DNA from: an uncultured Acidimicrobiaceae bacterium
GTDB taxonomy: Bacteria; Actinomycetota; Acidimicrobiia; Acidimicrobiales; Bog-793
Length of the DNA: 21,246 nucleotides
Reading direction: 5' to 3'
Assembly: GCA_903907185.1 (NCBI GenBank)
Contig: CAIVND010000179.1
Location: 1-21,246 of the forward strand
Part shown: piece after piece, positions 7,529 to 15,497 of the stretch
Layout of the letters: each line of letters begins with the position of its first letter
Position numbering within the stretch: the stretch's first letter is position 1
Notes under the pieces: model-generated
Seen by the model: only the letters and a program-made list of their open reading frames with translations
The model's database searches: none
What the model was told of the DNA's origin: nothing
Made by a program: the position numbers and the translations under genes

Positions 7529-7628
7529 GGTCTCTCCATAATAGTGGTCAATCTTGGGTCTCCGATCAACACCAGCCGTCAACGGCCCTAACTGTCAACG
7601 GCCCCAGCCATCGCAATGGTGATCTCGC

Positions 7629-9512
7629 CTAGGCGGTCGCCGACGGGGCCTTTGCAATCTCGGCGAGGAACTCCTCATTCGATTTTGTCGTACGAAGCTT
7701 GTCCATCAACAGCTCGAGGCCAGCAGCGGGGTTCCCACCCTCGCCACCAAGTGCATTAAGGACTCGACGGAGCTTCCAAACCTGCTGGAGCTCGGAGCGG
7801 TTAAAGAGCAGCTCCTCATGACGGGTCGACGAGCCATTGACGTCAATAGCTGGATAGAGACGGCGTTCAGCGAGTCGACGATCGAGACGAAGCTCCAGAT
7901 TGCCAGTTCCCTTGAACTCTTCGAAGATGACCTCGTCCATACGTGAGCCTGTCTCAACGAGTGCCGTTGCCAAGATGGTGAGTGAACCACCCTCTTCAAT
8001 ATTGCGAGCAGCACCGAAGAACTTCTTTGGTGGGTAAAGCGCACCAGAATCGACACCACCAGACATCACCCGACCACTTGTCGGGGCGGAGAGGTTGTAG
8101 GCGCGTGCCAGGCGCGTGATGCCATCGAGGATGATGACAACATCCTTGCCCTGCTCGACGAGACGCTTTGCCCGCTCGATCGTCAACTCGGAGACCGTCG
8201 TGTGCTCTTCAGCTGGGCGGTCAAAGGTTGAGGCGACAACCTCGCCCTTCACCGAGCGACGCATGTCGGTCACCTCCTCTGGCCGCTCATCAACGAGCAG
8301 CACGATGAGATGTACGTCAGGATTGTTCGCCTCGATCGAGTTGGCGATCTGCTTCATGATCGTCGTCTTTCCCGCCTTTGGTGGCGAGACGATCAATCCA
8401 CGTTGCCCCTTGCCGATGGGCGAGATGAGATCAACAATCCGAGAGGTCAGATTAAGTGGGTCATCGCCGGTTTCGAGACGCAACTGCGAGTCGGGAAAGA
8501 GCGGAGTGAGCTCTTCAAACTTGACTCGGTTCTTGGCCTCTTCGGGGTCAAGACCCGAAACGGCGTCGACCCGAATTAACGCCGGGAACTTCTCGCTAGA
8601 GGCCGCTGCACGACAGGCGCCCTCAATGGCGTCACCTTTTCGCAACGCGAACCGCCGCACGAGACCAACCGAAACGTAGACATCCTTTGGACTGGGAAGG
8701 TAACCACCGGTCCGTAAAAATCCATAGCCCTCTTCGCGAAGATCCAACAGACCCTTTACCGGTACAAGTTCGCCCTGATAGTTCGCCTCATTCTCTGAAC
8801 TCTGGCCGGCGACACCCTCAGTTCGTTCACGTCCACGCCCTCGCCGACGACCGCGGCGGTTGTTCGGATCGTTTTGGTCACGGGGCCCTTGGTTTCGGTC
8901 GGGGAAGTTCTGACCCTGGGGCCGTTGTCCCTGTGGTCGGTTCTCCTGCTGGGGCCGTGGCTCGGTCTGGGTCCGTTCGCCCTGAGGCGAACGATCGCTT
9001 TGTTGCGGACGTGACTCGTTGTTGAACCGAGGATTCTGCCTCGGGTTACCTGCCCGATCGCCATTGCGTTCTGTGCCGCCATCAGACTCGGTCACCGGAG
9101 TCGAACGGAAGGTGGTCTCCGGCTCAGGTATCCCATTTGACGAATAGGACGAGGAAGACTGCTCCGCCGAATCGGTAGGTGTCACATCGGCTGGTCCGCC
9201 ATTCGAGGCACTCTTACGGGGCCGACCTGGTCCGCGTCGTCCACCAGGGTCGCTTGGTGTCGTCTCCGTTACCGTTTCGGTTGAAGCCTCGGCGGTCTCC
9301 GCCGATCCGGCGACCTTACGGGGTCGGCCTGGACTGCGCTTTGTGGGAGCGACCTCGTCGCCACCAGTTCCAGTCTTTTGCAATATGGCCTCAATCACGT
9401 CGGCCTTCTTCGCACGGGGGGCAATCTCCGCCCCAAGCGATGATGCGACAGTGACGAGTTCGGCTCGATCTTTTGCTTCGAGTACCGAACGTGCTGAATC
9501 TGCTCCAGCCAT
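7629..9512 (-). CDS. rho: Transcription termination factor Rho with long actinobacterial N-terminal insertion
   Basis: 627 residues against about 420 for E. coli Rho. A hexameric RNA-dependent ATPase that ends transcription of untranslated RNA. Order: Rho N-terminal helical domain (about 1-48); a low-complexity, charged region rich in Arg, Gln, Asn, Pro, Ser and Gly (about 50-240), with two PGRPRK motifs (61-66 and 95-100) and an RRGRRRGRGRER cluster (219-230); an OB-fold RNA-binding domain (about 246-305); and the ATPase with Walker A SPPKAGKTT (376-384), VDERPEEVTDMRR (407-419) and Walker B VIILDGITRLARAYN (459-473). The usual Ser after the Walker B Asp is Gly here. ATG start with AGGAG 8 bases before. 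A 355-base non-coding leader lies upstream. Confidence 0.97.
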   Translation of the reverse strand: MAGADSARSVLEAKDRAELVTVASSLGAEIAPRAKKADVIEAILQKTGTGGDEVAPTKRSPGRPRKVAGSAETAEASTETVTETTPSDPGGRRGPGRPRKSASNGGPADVTPTDSAEQSSSSYSSNGIPEPETTFRSTPVTESDGGTERNGDRAGNPRQNPRFNNESRPQQSDRSPQGERTQTEPRPQQENRPQGQRPQGQNFPDRNQGPRDQNDPNNRRGRRRGRGRERTEGVAGQSSENEANYQGELVPVKGLLDLREEGYGFLRTGGYLPSPKDVYVSVGLVRRFALRKGDAIEGACRAAASSEKFPALIRVDAVSGLDPEEAKNRVKFEELTPLFPDSQLRLETGDDPLNLTSRIVDLISPIGKGQRGLIVSPPKAGKTTIMKQIANSIEANNPDVHLIVLLVDERPEEVTDMRRSVKGEVVASTFDRPAEEHTTVSELTIERAKRLVEQGKDVVIILDGITRLARAYNLSAPTSGRVMSGGVDSGALYPPKKFFGAARNIEEGGSLTILATALVETGSRMDEVIFEEFKGTGNLELRLDRRLAERRLYPAIDVNGSSTRHEELLFNRSELQQVWKLRRVLNALGGEGGNPAAGLELLMDKLRTTKSNEEFLAEIAKAPSATA

Positions 9513-9867
9513 CGATTGTGCTCCTGCTCTGTTGGTCGATGTCCAAGGTGAACATCAAAAATTTTGGGTATGCATCACGGTCATCTTCAACTGACGCTCA
9601 CCCTGTTCGAAATCCTCGTCGAGGTCCCTCACCAGTGAATTTCAGGGCAACATCGATACAGAACACTCCCGTTGAAAATGCTTCGCAGAGAGATGTTGAG
9701 CGAGAAGTTGCGAGACGTGATCTCAGATATTTGCTATCTGGGCTTCGCCGATCGAGCGATGGACCGCATCAGCGACCCTGCACTCGGCAGGGATACCTGC
9801 GCCACCACTCTATCGTCCAAAACTACCAAGAGCAATCAGCCCCAAAGAAAATCGCTCGAACTGGCTC
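9513..9867. other. 355-base intergenic region between thrC and rho (rho leader)
   Basis: No credible gene is seen on either strand. On the minus strand it holds, in order: a candidate promoter (9835-9807); a 6-bp hairpin CCCTGC/GCAGGG (9776-9792) with no T-run; an 11-codon reading frame (MRSIARSAKPR, ATG just after the hairpin); a 6-bp inverted repeat CAGATA-5-TATCTG (9724-9740); a 9-codon frame (MTVMHTQNF) close to rho; and the rho Shine-Dalgarno sequence. This is the place where thrB sits in many actinobacteria, but no GHMP kinase motif or remnant is visible. A long untranslated leader would fit Rho autoregulation by attenuation, as known for E. coli rho. Confidence 0.6.
9807..9835 (-). promoter_or_regulatory. 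Candidate promoter for rho
   Basis: Minus strand TTGCTC (9835-9830), exactly 17 bases, then TAGAGT (9812-9807). The -10 matches TAnnnT and 4 of 6 consensus bases; the -35 keeps TTG. It lies 33 bases after the thrC stop and would give a leader of about 290 bases. Unproven, but it is the best sigma-70-type match in the gap. Confidence 0.4.
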
Positions 9868-10980
9868 CTACGGAGCAAGCTCAACGGCTGCGCGAGCAAG
9901 ATCAAGCGTCTCGAGAACTGCCTCCAATGTTGGATCGACCGTGACCGGGACGCTGGCCTGTGAGATTGCAAGATCAGGGTCCTTCAGTCCATGACCTGTC
10001 AATACACAGACCACCGTCGAACCCTTTGGTGCTCCATACTTCAACAGTCCAGCGACGCTCGCTGCCGATGCCGCCTCGCAGAATACTGACTCCTCCATCG
10101 CCAAGAATCGGTAGGCGTCAAGAATCTCATCATCGGTTACCGCGCGTATTGAACCACCGGAGTCTCGTGCAGCGTCAGTTGCTGATGTCCAAGAGGCGGG
10201 GTTTCCAATTCGGATCGCGGTCGCAATGGTCTCGGGAAATTCGATCGGATGACCCTCCACAATCGGAGCAGCTCCCGCAGCTTGGAATCCACACATCGCG
10301 GGAAGTTTTGTTGACAGACCTGCCCGTTGATACTCCTGGTACCCCCTCCAATACGCCGTGATGTTGCCTGCATTTCCCACGGGAATGAAGTGGAGATCCG
10401 GCGCATCGCCAAGCGCATCGACGATCTCAAAGGCTCCGGTCTTTTGACCCTCGATGCGGAATGGATTGACCGAGTTCACCACCTCAATCGGTGCACGTGA
10501 GGGAAGCTCCCGGACGATGTTCAGTGCCACGTCAAAGTTGCCGCGGATCTGCACCACGCGCGCGCCATGGACGAGAGCTTGAGCAAGCTTTCCAAGTGCG
10601 ATGTGCCCCTCTGGGATAAGAACAACACAACTCATCCCCGCTCGAGCTGCGTAGGCCGCGGCCGATGCTGAGGTGTTGCCCGTCGAGGCACACACGACCG
10701 CTTTGGCTCCAGCCTCAGCTGCCTTCGACATCGCAACGGTCATCCCTCGGTCTTTGAATGATCCGGTTGGGTTCGCACCCTCAAGCTTCAAAAATACCTG
10801 CGATCCAACTCGATGAGAGAGCCGCGGCGCAAAAAGCAGCGGTGTACTTCCCTCGTACAGCGTGATAATTGGCGTCTCATCACTCACCGGAAGAAACTCT
10901 CGGTAACGACGGATCACTCCCTCATTTGCTCGACCATCGAAGGGGCCCTTCATCTCCATGCCCGTCGGCGTCTCACTCAT
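9868..10980 (-). CDS. thrC: Threonine synthase
   Basis: 370 residues from the chosen ATG at 10980. A PLP enzyme that converts O-phosphohomoserine to threonine. LEGANPTGSFKDRGM holds the PLP lysine (residue 76 of this start). CASTGNTSASAAAYAARAG, NSVNPFRIEGQKT, PVGNAGNITAYW and IRIGNPASW are typical of the actinobacterial short form (about 360 residues). The frame is open 60 codons further upstream, inside hom, but that stretch reads as low-quality Arg/Leu sequence, so I trimmed it. The chosen ATG overlaps the hom stop by 8 bases (ATGAGTGA). Met68 or Met70 are alternatives. The product needs phosphohomoserine, yet no thrB is present nearby. Confidence 0.94.
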   Translation of the reverse strand: MSETPTGMEMKGPFDGRANEGVIRRYREFLPVSDETPIITLYEGSTPLLFAPRLSHRVGSQVFLKLEGANPTGSFKDRGMTVAMSKAAEAGAKAVVCASTGNTSASAAAYAARAGMSCVVLIPEGHIALGKLAQALVHGARVVQIRGNFDVALNIVRELPSRAPIEVVNSVNPFRIEGQKTGAFEIVDALGDAPDLHFIPVGNAGNITAYWRGYQEYQRAGLSTKLPAMCGFQAAGAAPIVEGHPIEFPETIATAIRIGNPASWTSATDAARDSGGSIRAVTDDEILDAYRFLAMEESVFCEAASAASVAGLLKYGAPKGSTVVCVLTGHGLKDPDLAISQASVPVTVDPTLEAVLETLDLARAAVELAP

Positions 10981-12307
10981 CCTCATCACCGACGACGCGA
11001 AGAAGTCCTCCAAGGCGGACCACAGAGTCAAGCTTCTCAAGACCATGCAAGGTCGCTTGAACATCGGACTCACGTGCGAGGTGAGTAATAAAAACCATCC
11101 GTGCCTCCGAGTACGAGTCAGTCTGTTCCATCGAACGGATCGAGACGCCCTGTGAGCCAAAGACGTCTGCTACCTCCGCCATCACGCCCGTCCGATCTTT
11201 GGCCTCGATCGTGATGCAGTAGGTGGAGGAAAGCTGGTCGATTGGACGAATCTGCACATGCCGCCGTGCTGGCTGTTCGAATGTCGTCACCCGTTGTAGT
11301 CCACGAGCCGCCTCAACGAGATCTCCAAGTACCGCACTTGCCGTTGCAGATCCTCCGGCGCCACGTCCATAGAGCATGAGTTCTCCAGCGTGCTCGCCCT
11401 CAATAAAGACTGCGTTAAACGCTCCATGGACCGATGCAAGTGGATGGCTCTTTCGAATCATTGCGGGATGCACACGCACGAGGATCGACTCATCTTCTCC
11501 CTCGACGAAACGCTCAGCTACTGCGAGGAGTTTGATGACATAACCACGTCGAGAGGCAAAATCTATGTCAGCAACTACGATCTCCGTGATCCCGCGGCAG
11601 TAGACATCATGAGCGGTGATGTCTGCGTTGAACGCAATACTTGCCATGATTGCGGTCTTCGCGGCTGCGTCATAACCCTCAACATCAGCGGTGGGATCGG
11701 CCTCCGCGAAACCGAGCTTGATCGCCTCAATGAGGGCCTCTTCGTAGGAGGCGCTGGACTCGGACATCCGAGTCAAGATGTAGTTCGTTGTGCCGTTGAC
11801 GATTCCCATGACCCGGTGCACCCGTTCCCCAGCCAACGAAACGGACAGTGCACGCACGAGCGGTATTGCACCACCGACCGCTGCCTCATAGAGAAGATCA
11901 CGGCCGGCACTTGCCGCGAGATCATGCAACTTTGTACCGCGCGAGGCCAACAGATCCTTATTCGCGCTGACGACCGATTTGCCTTCACGAAGTGCCGCCT
12001 CAATCAGCGACTCAGCAGGTTCGATACCACCGATCAGCTCGACGATCAGATCGATCTCTTCATCTTCAACGACGCTCATCGGGTCATCGGTCAGTCTGCT
12101 GGCGATCTCTGGCACCGAGCGTCGCTTCGCCAGGTCACGGACCGCGATGCGGGTAATCGCAAGGCGCACCCCGGTGCGTTCAGCGATCGCCTCTGACTCC
12201 GCGTCGATCAACGAGACCAGGGCACAGCCAACATTTCCACAGCCCAAAAGCCCAACACGAACCGTCGAAAAGTTGTCCTGCGCAAGTTCGTCGTTTGGCC
12301 GTCCCAT
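10973..12307 (-). CDS. hom: Homoserine dehydrogenase with C-terminal ACT domain
   Basis: 444 residues. Reduces aspartate semialdehyde to homoserine with NAD(P)H, at the branch to Thr, Met and Ile. N-terminal nucleotide-binding loop VGLLGCGNVG (18-27), SANKDLLA (114-121), the catalytic-domain signature IVNGTTNYILTRM (169-181), AEADPTADVEGYDAAAK (201-217) with the substrate Asp/Glu and Lys, and a C-terminal ACT domain (about 361-440, ITIEAKDRTGVMAEVADVFG), which in relatives gives threonine feedback control. The ATG lies 17 bases after the lysA stop; TAGCGT sits 6 bases before it, so an internal promoter is possible. It overlaps thrC. Confidence 0.97.
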   Translation of the reverse strand: MGRPNDELAQDNFSTVRVGLLGCGNVGCALVSLIDAESEAIAERTGVRLAITRIAVRDLAKRRSVPEIASRLTDDPMSVVEDEEIDLIVELIGGIEPAESLIEAALREGKSVVSANKDLLASRGTKLHDLAASAGRDLLYEAAVGGAIPLVRALSVSLAGERVHRVMGIVNGTTNYILTRMSESSASYEEALIEAIKLGFAEADPTADVEGYDAAAKTAIMASIAFNADITAHDVYCRGITEIVVADIDFASRRGYVIKLLAVAERFVEGEDESILVRVHPAMIRKSHPLASVHGAFNAVFIEGEHAGELMLYGRGAGGSATASAVLGDLVEAARGLQRVTTFEQPARRHVQIRPIDQLSSTYCITIEAKDRTGVMAEVADVFGSQGVSIRSMEQTDSYSEARMVFITHLARESDVQATLHGLEKLDSVVRLGGLLRVVGDEDE

Positions 12308-12313
12308 CTCTCT

Positions 12314-12319
12314 ACGCTA
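12314..12319 (-). promoter_or_regulatory. Candidate -10 box before hom
   Basis: Minus strand TAGCGT, then AGAGAG, then ATG of hom, the same 6-base spacing as before prfA, rpiB and argS. The AGAGAG abuts the ATG, too close for a normal Shine-Dalgarno sequence. It lies in the 17-base lysA-hom gap. Read-through from argS-lysA is equally possible. Confidence 0.35.
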
Positions 12320-12324
12320 ACCAA

Positions 12325-13629
12325 CTAGGGCTCAAGGCGGAGAAGGTCCTCGATCGTCTCGCGGCGCGCGACGATCTTGGCCTCACCTCCCGAGACAAAG
12401 ATCACCGGAGGACGCGTGACTCGGTTGTAGTTCGATGCCATCGAATAGCCGTAGGCGCCCGTGACTGGCGTCACGGCAAGGTCACCAACTTTGACATCGT
12501 GGGGCAATCGACCATCGGTGACGATGATGTCGCCAGATTCGCAGTGCTTACCAACAACGCGCACGGCTCTTGATCGAGGAGCGGTCATGTTACGGGGGAG
12601 AAAGACCTCATAACCGCTTCGGTAGAGCACCGGTCGCGGATTGTCGCTCATGCCACCATCGACACTGACATAGGTTCGAACTCCTGGGATCTCTTTGATC
12701 GTTCCAATCCGATAACAGGTCACACCTGCAGTCGCAACGATCGCACGACCTGGTTCGATCCCAATCGCAACATCATCCGGTATCGCCGCCAATGCACATT
12801 CCTCGCGGATCGCTTTGGCCCAACTCGAAAGCGATGGTGCCGACTCTGAATTGAGGTAGGCAACCCCGAGCCCACCACCGACGACAAACTCGGTGAGCTG
12901 ATGACGTGCAAGGAATGGCGCGAGGAGTTCAATCTCCTTTCTGAAGCTATCGAAATCCAAGATCTGACTCCCGATATGCGCGTGTGCACCATCGAGGGTC
13001 ACACCCCTGATCGACCTGATCGCCTCAATCGCACGATCCGCGTCTCCCGACGAGAGTGAAAATCCGAATTTTGAGTCCTCTTGGCCCGTCATGATGAACT
13101 CATGGGTGTGCGCCTCGATGCCTGGGGTCACTCGGATCGAGAGGCGGACAGAACCGAAGTCTCCAACCGTTCGCAGTCGCTCGATCTCATCGAATGAATC
13201 AACGATGAGACGTCCAACTCCAACCTCGATCGCTCGAGTGATCTCCGACTCAGATTTGTTATTGCCGTGCACGACGATTCGTTCGGCGGGCACGCCAGCA
13301 GCGAGTACAACCTCGAGCTCACCACCGGTTGATACATCGAGCGACATCCCCTCCTCGAACGCAAGACGTGCCATCGCCTTGGTGAGGAAGGCCTTGGTGG
13401 CAAATGAGGCGTGATAGCCAAAGGCGGCAACCGCCTCCTGGCACCGCGCACGCAGGTGATCCTCGTCATAGATAAACAGCGGAGTACCAAACTCCTGAGC
13501 AAGATCCTCGACCCGGACACCTCCGATGACCAGGTGGCCACCCTCATCAGCGTGTGCAGAGATCGGCAGAAGATGTTTTGCGATCGGGGCTTCACTTGCA
13601 ACGGGATCGACATCAGTGAACTCCGCCAT
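12325..13629 (-). CDS. lysA: Diaminopimelate decarboxylase
   Basis: 434 residues. A PLP enzyme that decarboxylates meso-diaminopimelate to lysine, the last step of lysine synthesis. Fold-III alanine-racemase-type motifs: SFATKAFL with the PLP lysine K79, DVSTGGEL (98-105), HGNNKS (121-126), HAHIGSQI (216-223), GGGLGVAY (251-258) and CESGD (363-367), whose Cys comes from the partner subunit's active site. YGYSMASNYN near the C-terminus is the usual substrate-binding segment. The ATG is 10 bases after argS, with AAGGACGGAG before it. The argS-lysA-hom-thrC order is the classical actinobacterial one. Confidence 0.96.
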   Translation of the reverse strand: MAEFTDVDPVASEAPIAKHLLPISAHADEGGHLVIGGVRVEDLAQEFGTPLFIYDEDHLRARCQEAVAAFGYHASFATKAFLTKAMARLAFEEGMSLDVSTGGELEVVLAAGVPAERIVVHGNNKSESEITRAIEVGVGRLIVDSFDEIERLRTVGDFGSVRLSIRVTPGIEAHTHEFIMTGQEDSKFGFSLSSGDADRAIEAIRSIRGVTLDGAHAHIGSQILDFDSFRKEIELLAPFLARHQLTEFVVGGGLGVAYLNSESAPSLSSWAKAIREECALAAIPDDVAIGIEPGRAIVATAGVTCYRIGTIKEIPGVRTYVSVDGGMSDNPRPVLYRSGYEVFLPRNMTAPRSRAVRVVGKHCESGDIIVTDGRLPHDVKVGDLAVTPVTGAYGYSMASNYNRVTRPPVIFVSGGEAKIVARRETIEDLLRLEP

Positions 13630-13639
13630 ATCTCCGTCC

Positions 13640-15256
13640 TTACATCTGCTCGGGAGCGCTCACGCCCAGAAGTGAAAGCGCTATGGAGAGCCCGATGCGG
13701 ACAGACTCAACCAGCCAAAGGCGCGCCTGGGTCTGTTGGTCTGTCACCCCCTCACCGAGAATTCGACAGTCATGATAAAAACCGTGAAACTCGCCGGCGA
13801 GTGACCGCACAAAGTTTGTCACCTTATAGGGCGCCCGTTCGATCGCTGCCTCACTGATCGTCGCTGGCAACGAATAGAGCGTGCGCAGAAGATCGAGTTC
13901 GCGCGGATGACTCAGTACCGATAGGTCTGTCGCACCAAGTTCGCCAATGACGACATTGCGCTCAGCAGCAACACGACCAATCGATGAGATGCGGGCGTAT
14001 GCGTACTGCACGTAAAAGACCGGGTTGTCCATCGACTTACTGGTGACCGCATCGAGATCGAGGGTGGTGGCCTGGTCGATCGAACTCATCAGTGACATCA
14101 GACGTGTTGCATCTGGACCGATCTGGTCGATCAACTCGTCGAGTCGCACGTAGTTTCCGGTGCGCTTGGACATCCGTCCACTGACAAGCGAGACGAGCTG
14201 GCCGAGTTTGACCTCAAGTCGGGTCCGATCGATGCCGAGCGCCTCAACCCCTGCGGCGAGACTCGCAACCTGCCCATGGTGATCGGCTCCAAAGACATCG
14301 ATGACACGATCGAAGCCGCGAACGAGAAATTTATCTCGGTGATAGGCGAGGTCCCCGGCGAGATAGGTTGCATCGCCGTTCGCCTTCACAAGGACGCGAT
14401 CGCGACCATCGCCAAGCTCCTTCGAGGCGAGCCAAGTTGCACCATCTTGCTCGTAGACCAGGTTGTGTTCGCGCATCAACCCGATCGCCTCTGCGACCTT
14501 GCCGCTCTCCTCAATCGAAGCCTGGCTGTACCACTCGTCGTAGACGATGCCAAGACGGTCGAGCGTCTCGCGTATTCCCGAGAGAATTTTTTCTGCAGAG
14601 TACCGACCGGCTGCAACGACGTCCTCTGGCCCGTCATAAGTTAAAGCGAGATCAGCAACGTACTCACCTTGGTAACCCTGTTCCGGCACCTCGTTACCCG
14701 ACCGACGGGCAAGAACGCTCTCGCCCAACATTCGGATCTGGTTTCCCGTGTCGTTGACGTAGTACTCCGTAGCAACGTTCCAACCACAGCGTCGCAGCAC
14801 TCGAGCGAGTGCATCACCGTAGGATCCGAGCCAACCATTTCCCACATGGAGCGGGCCGGTTGGATTCGCCGAGACGAACTCAACCTGGACGCGTTCGCCA
14901 TTCCCAAGATTGGGCGCAGCGTAACGCTCCGTACCCTCGCTAACGACCTGAAGAAGAACCTCATGCAGCCACGAGTTGTTCAGGCGAAAGTTCACAAACC
15001 CCGGACCCGCCAGCTCGACCGATGCAACGTGTGGCAACTTTGCGTCGTTCAACGACGCGATCAATTTTGCCGCGAGATCACGGGGAGCAAGGCCAGCGCC
15101 CTTCGCCAAGGCCATGGCCACATTGGAGGAGAGATCTCCGTGATCGAGACGAGCTGGTCGCTCCAGGTGGATCGCAGAAGCGTCGACGATGAGACCCTGA
15201 TCAACAAGGGCACGAGATATTCCAGCTGCGAGGGTGTCAACGATTGTCATGGCCAC
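13640..15256 (-). CDS. argS: Arginyl-tRNA synthetase
   Basis: 538 residues, near the usual 550. Charges tRNA-Arg with arginine. N-terminal Add-1 domain (about 1-100), class I HIGH-type motif in SANPTGPLHVGNGW (HVGN at 137-140), a degenerate KMSK loop GRMSKRTGN (360-368) as is common in ArgRS, and a C-terminal helical DALR anticodon-binding domain (about 410-538) ending ALSLLGVSAPEQM. Start taken as GTG at 15256 because TACCAT sits exactly 6 bases before it and no Shine-Dalgarno sequence is present; an ATG two codons later (15250) is the alternative. It heads the argS-lysA-hom-thrC row and diverges from a tRNA-Arg gene 97 bases away. Confidence 0.96.
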   Translation of the reverse strand: MAMTIVDTLAAGISRALVDQGLIVDASAIHLERPARLDHGDLSSNVAMALAKGAGLAPRDLAAKLIASLNDAKLPHVASVELAGPGFVNFRLNNSWLHEVLLQVVSEGTERYAAPNLGNGERVQVEFVSANPTGPLHVGNGWLGSYGDALARVLRRCGWNVATEYYVNDTGNQIRMLGESVLARRSGNEVPEQGYQGEYVADLALTYDGPEDVVAAGRYSAEKILSGIRETLDRLGIVYDEWYSQASIEESGKVAEAIGLMREHNLVYEQDGATWLASKELGDGRDRVLVKANGDATYLAGDLAYHRDKFLVRGFDRVIDVFGADHHGQVASLAAGVEALGIDRTRLEVKLGQLVSLVSGRMSKRTGNYVRLDELIDQIGPDATRLMSLMSSIDQATTLDLDAVTSKSMDNPVFYVQYAYARISSIGRVAAERNVVIGELGATDLSVLSHPRELDLLRTLYSLPATISEAAIERAPYKVTNFVRSLAGEFHGFYHDCRILGEGVTDQQTQARLWLVESVRIGLSIALSLLGVSAPEQM

Positions 15257-15262
15257 TAATTG

Positions 15263-15284
15263 ATGGTAGGTGGGCGACTACCAT
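15263..15284. promoter_or_regulatory. Palindrome overlapping argS -10 box
   Basis: ATGGTAG (15263-15269), 8 bases, CTACCAT (15278-15284): a perfect 7-bp inverted repeat. The left arm is the minus-strand -10 candidate TACCAT (15268-15263) with 6 bases to the argS GTG. The right arm gives the same TACCAT on the plus strand (15279-15284), facing the tRNA gene. It could be an operator, a pair of divergent -10 boxes, or both. Operator function is inferred. Confidence 0.45.
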
Positions 15285-15353
15285 ACAACCGGCGATACTC
15301 TGACGCCGAGTCATCACCCGTGAAAATGAGTGACCGCTCGATCGAAAGAGCAG

Positions 15354-15425
15354 GCCCTCGTAGCTCAGGGGATAGAGCACCGCCCTCCGGAGGCGGGAGC
15401 GCAGGTTCGAATCCTGCCGGGGGCA
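15354..15425 (+). tRNA. tRNA-Arg (anticodon CCG)
   Basis: Full cloverleaf by hand folding: acceptor GCCCTCG / CGGGGGC (one G-U pair), D stem GCTC/GAGC with an 8-base loop, anticodon stem CCGCC/GGCGG with loop CTCCGGA and anticodon CCG (15387-15389, reads CGG, Arg), variable loop of 4, T stem GCAGG/CCTGC with loop TTCGAAT, and discriminator A at 15425. The full CCA end is not encoded. It lies 97 bases from argS in divergent orientation. No intrinsic terminator with a T-run is seen after it. Confidence 0.97.
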
Positions 15426-15497
15426 CATTCGCGCTGACCCATCCGGATCGGTGGCGGCCTGAACGGGATCTGAGCTGCGTACTGCAACGCTCTTTGC

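Noticed and set aside
7529..7582. 18-codon N-terminal extension of rpmE
   Set aside because: L31 proteins start at MKxxIHP, and a good ribosome site (GGAGAG) lies directly before that ATG.
9672..9944. 90-codon plus-strand open frame in the thrC-rho gap
   Set aside because: It has no ribosome site or recognisable motif and runs into the antisense of thrC, so it looks like a chance frame.
10981..11160. 60-codon N-terminal extension of thrC reaching into hom
   Set aside because: The extension lies wholly inside the hom ACT domain coding region, reads as Arg/Trp/Leu-rich non-family sequence, and known threonine synthases begin near the trimmed start.
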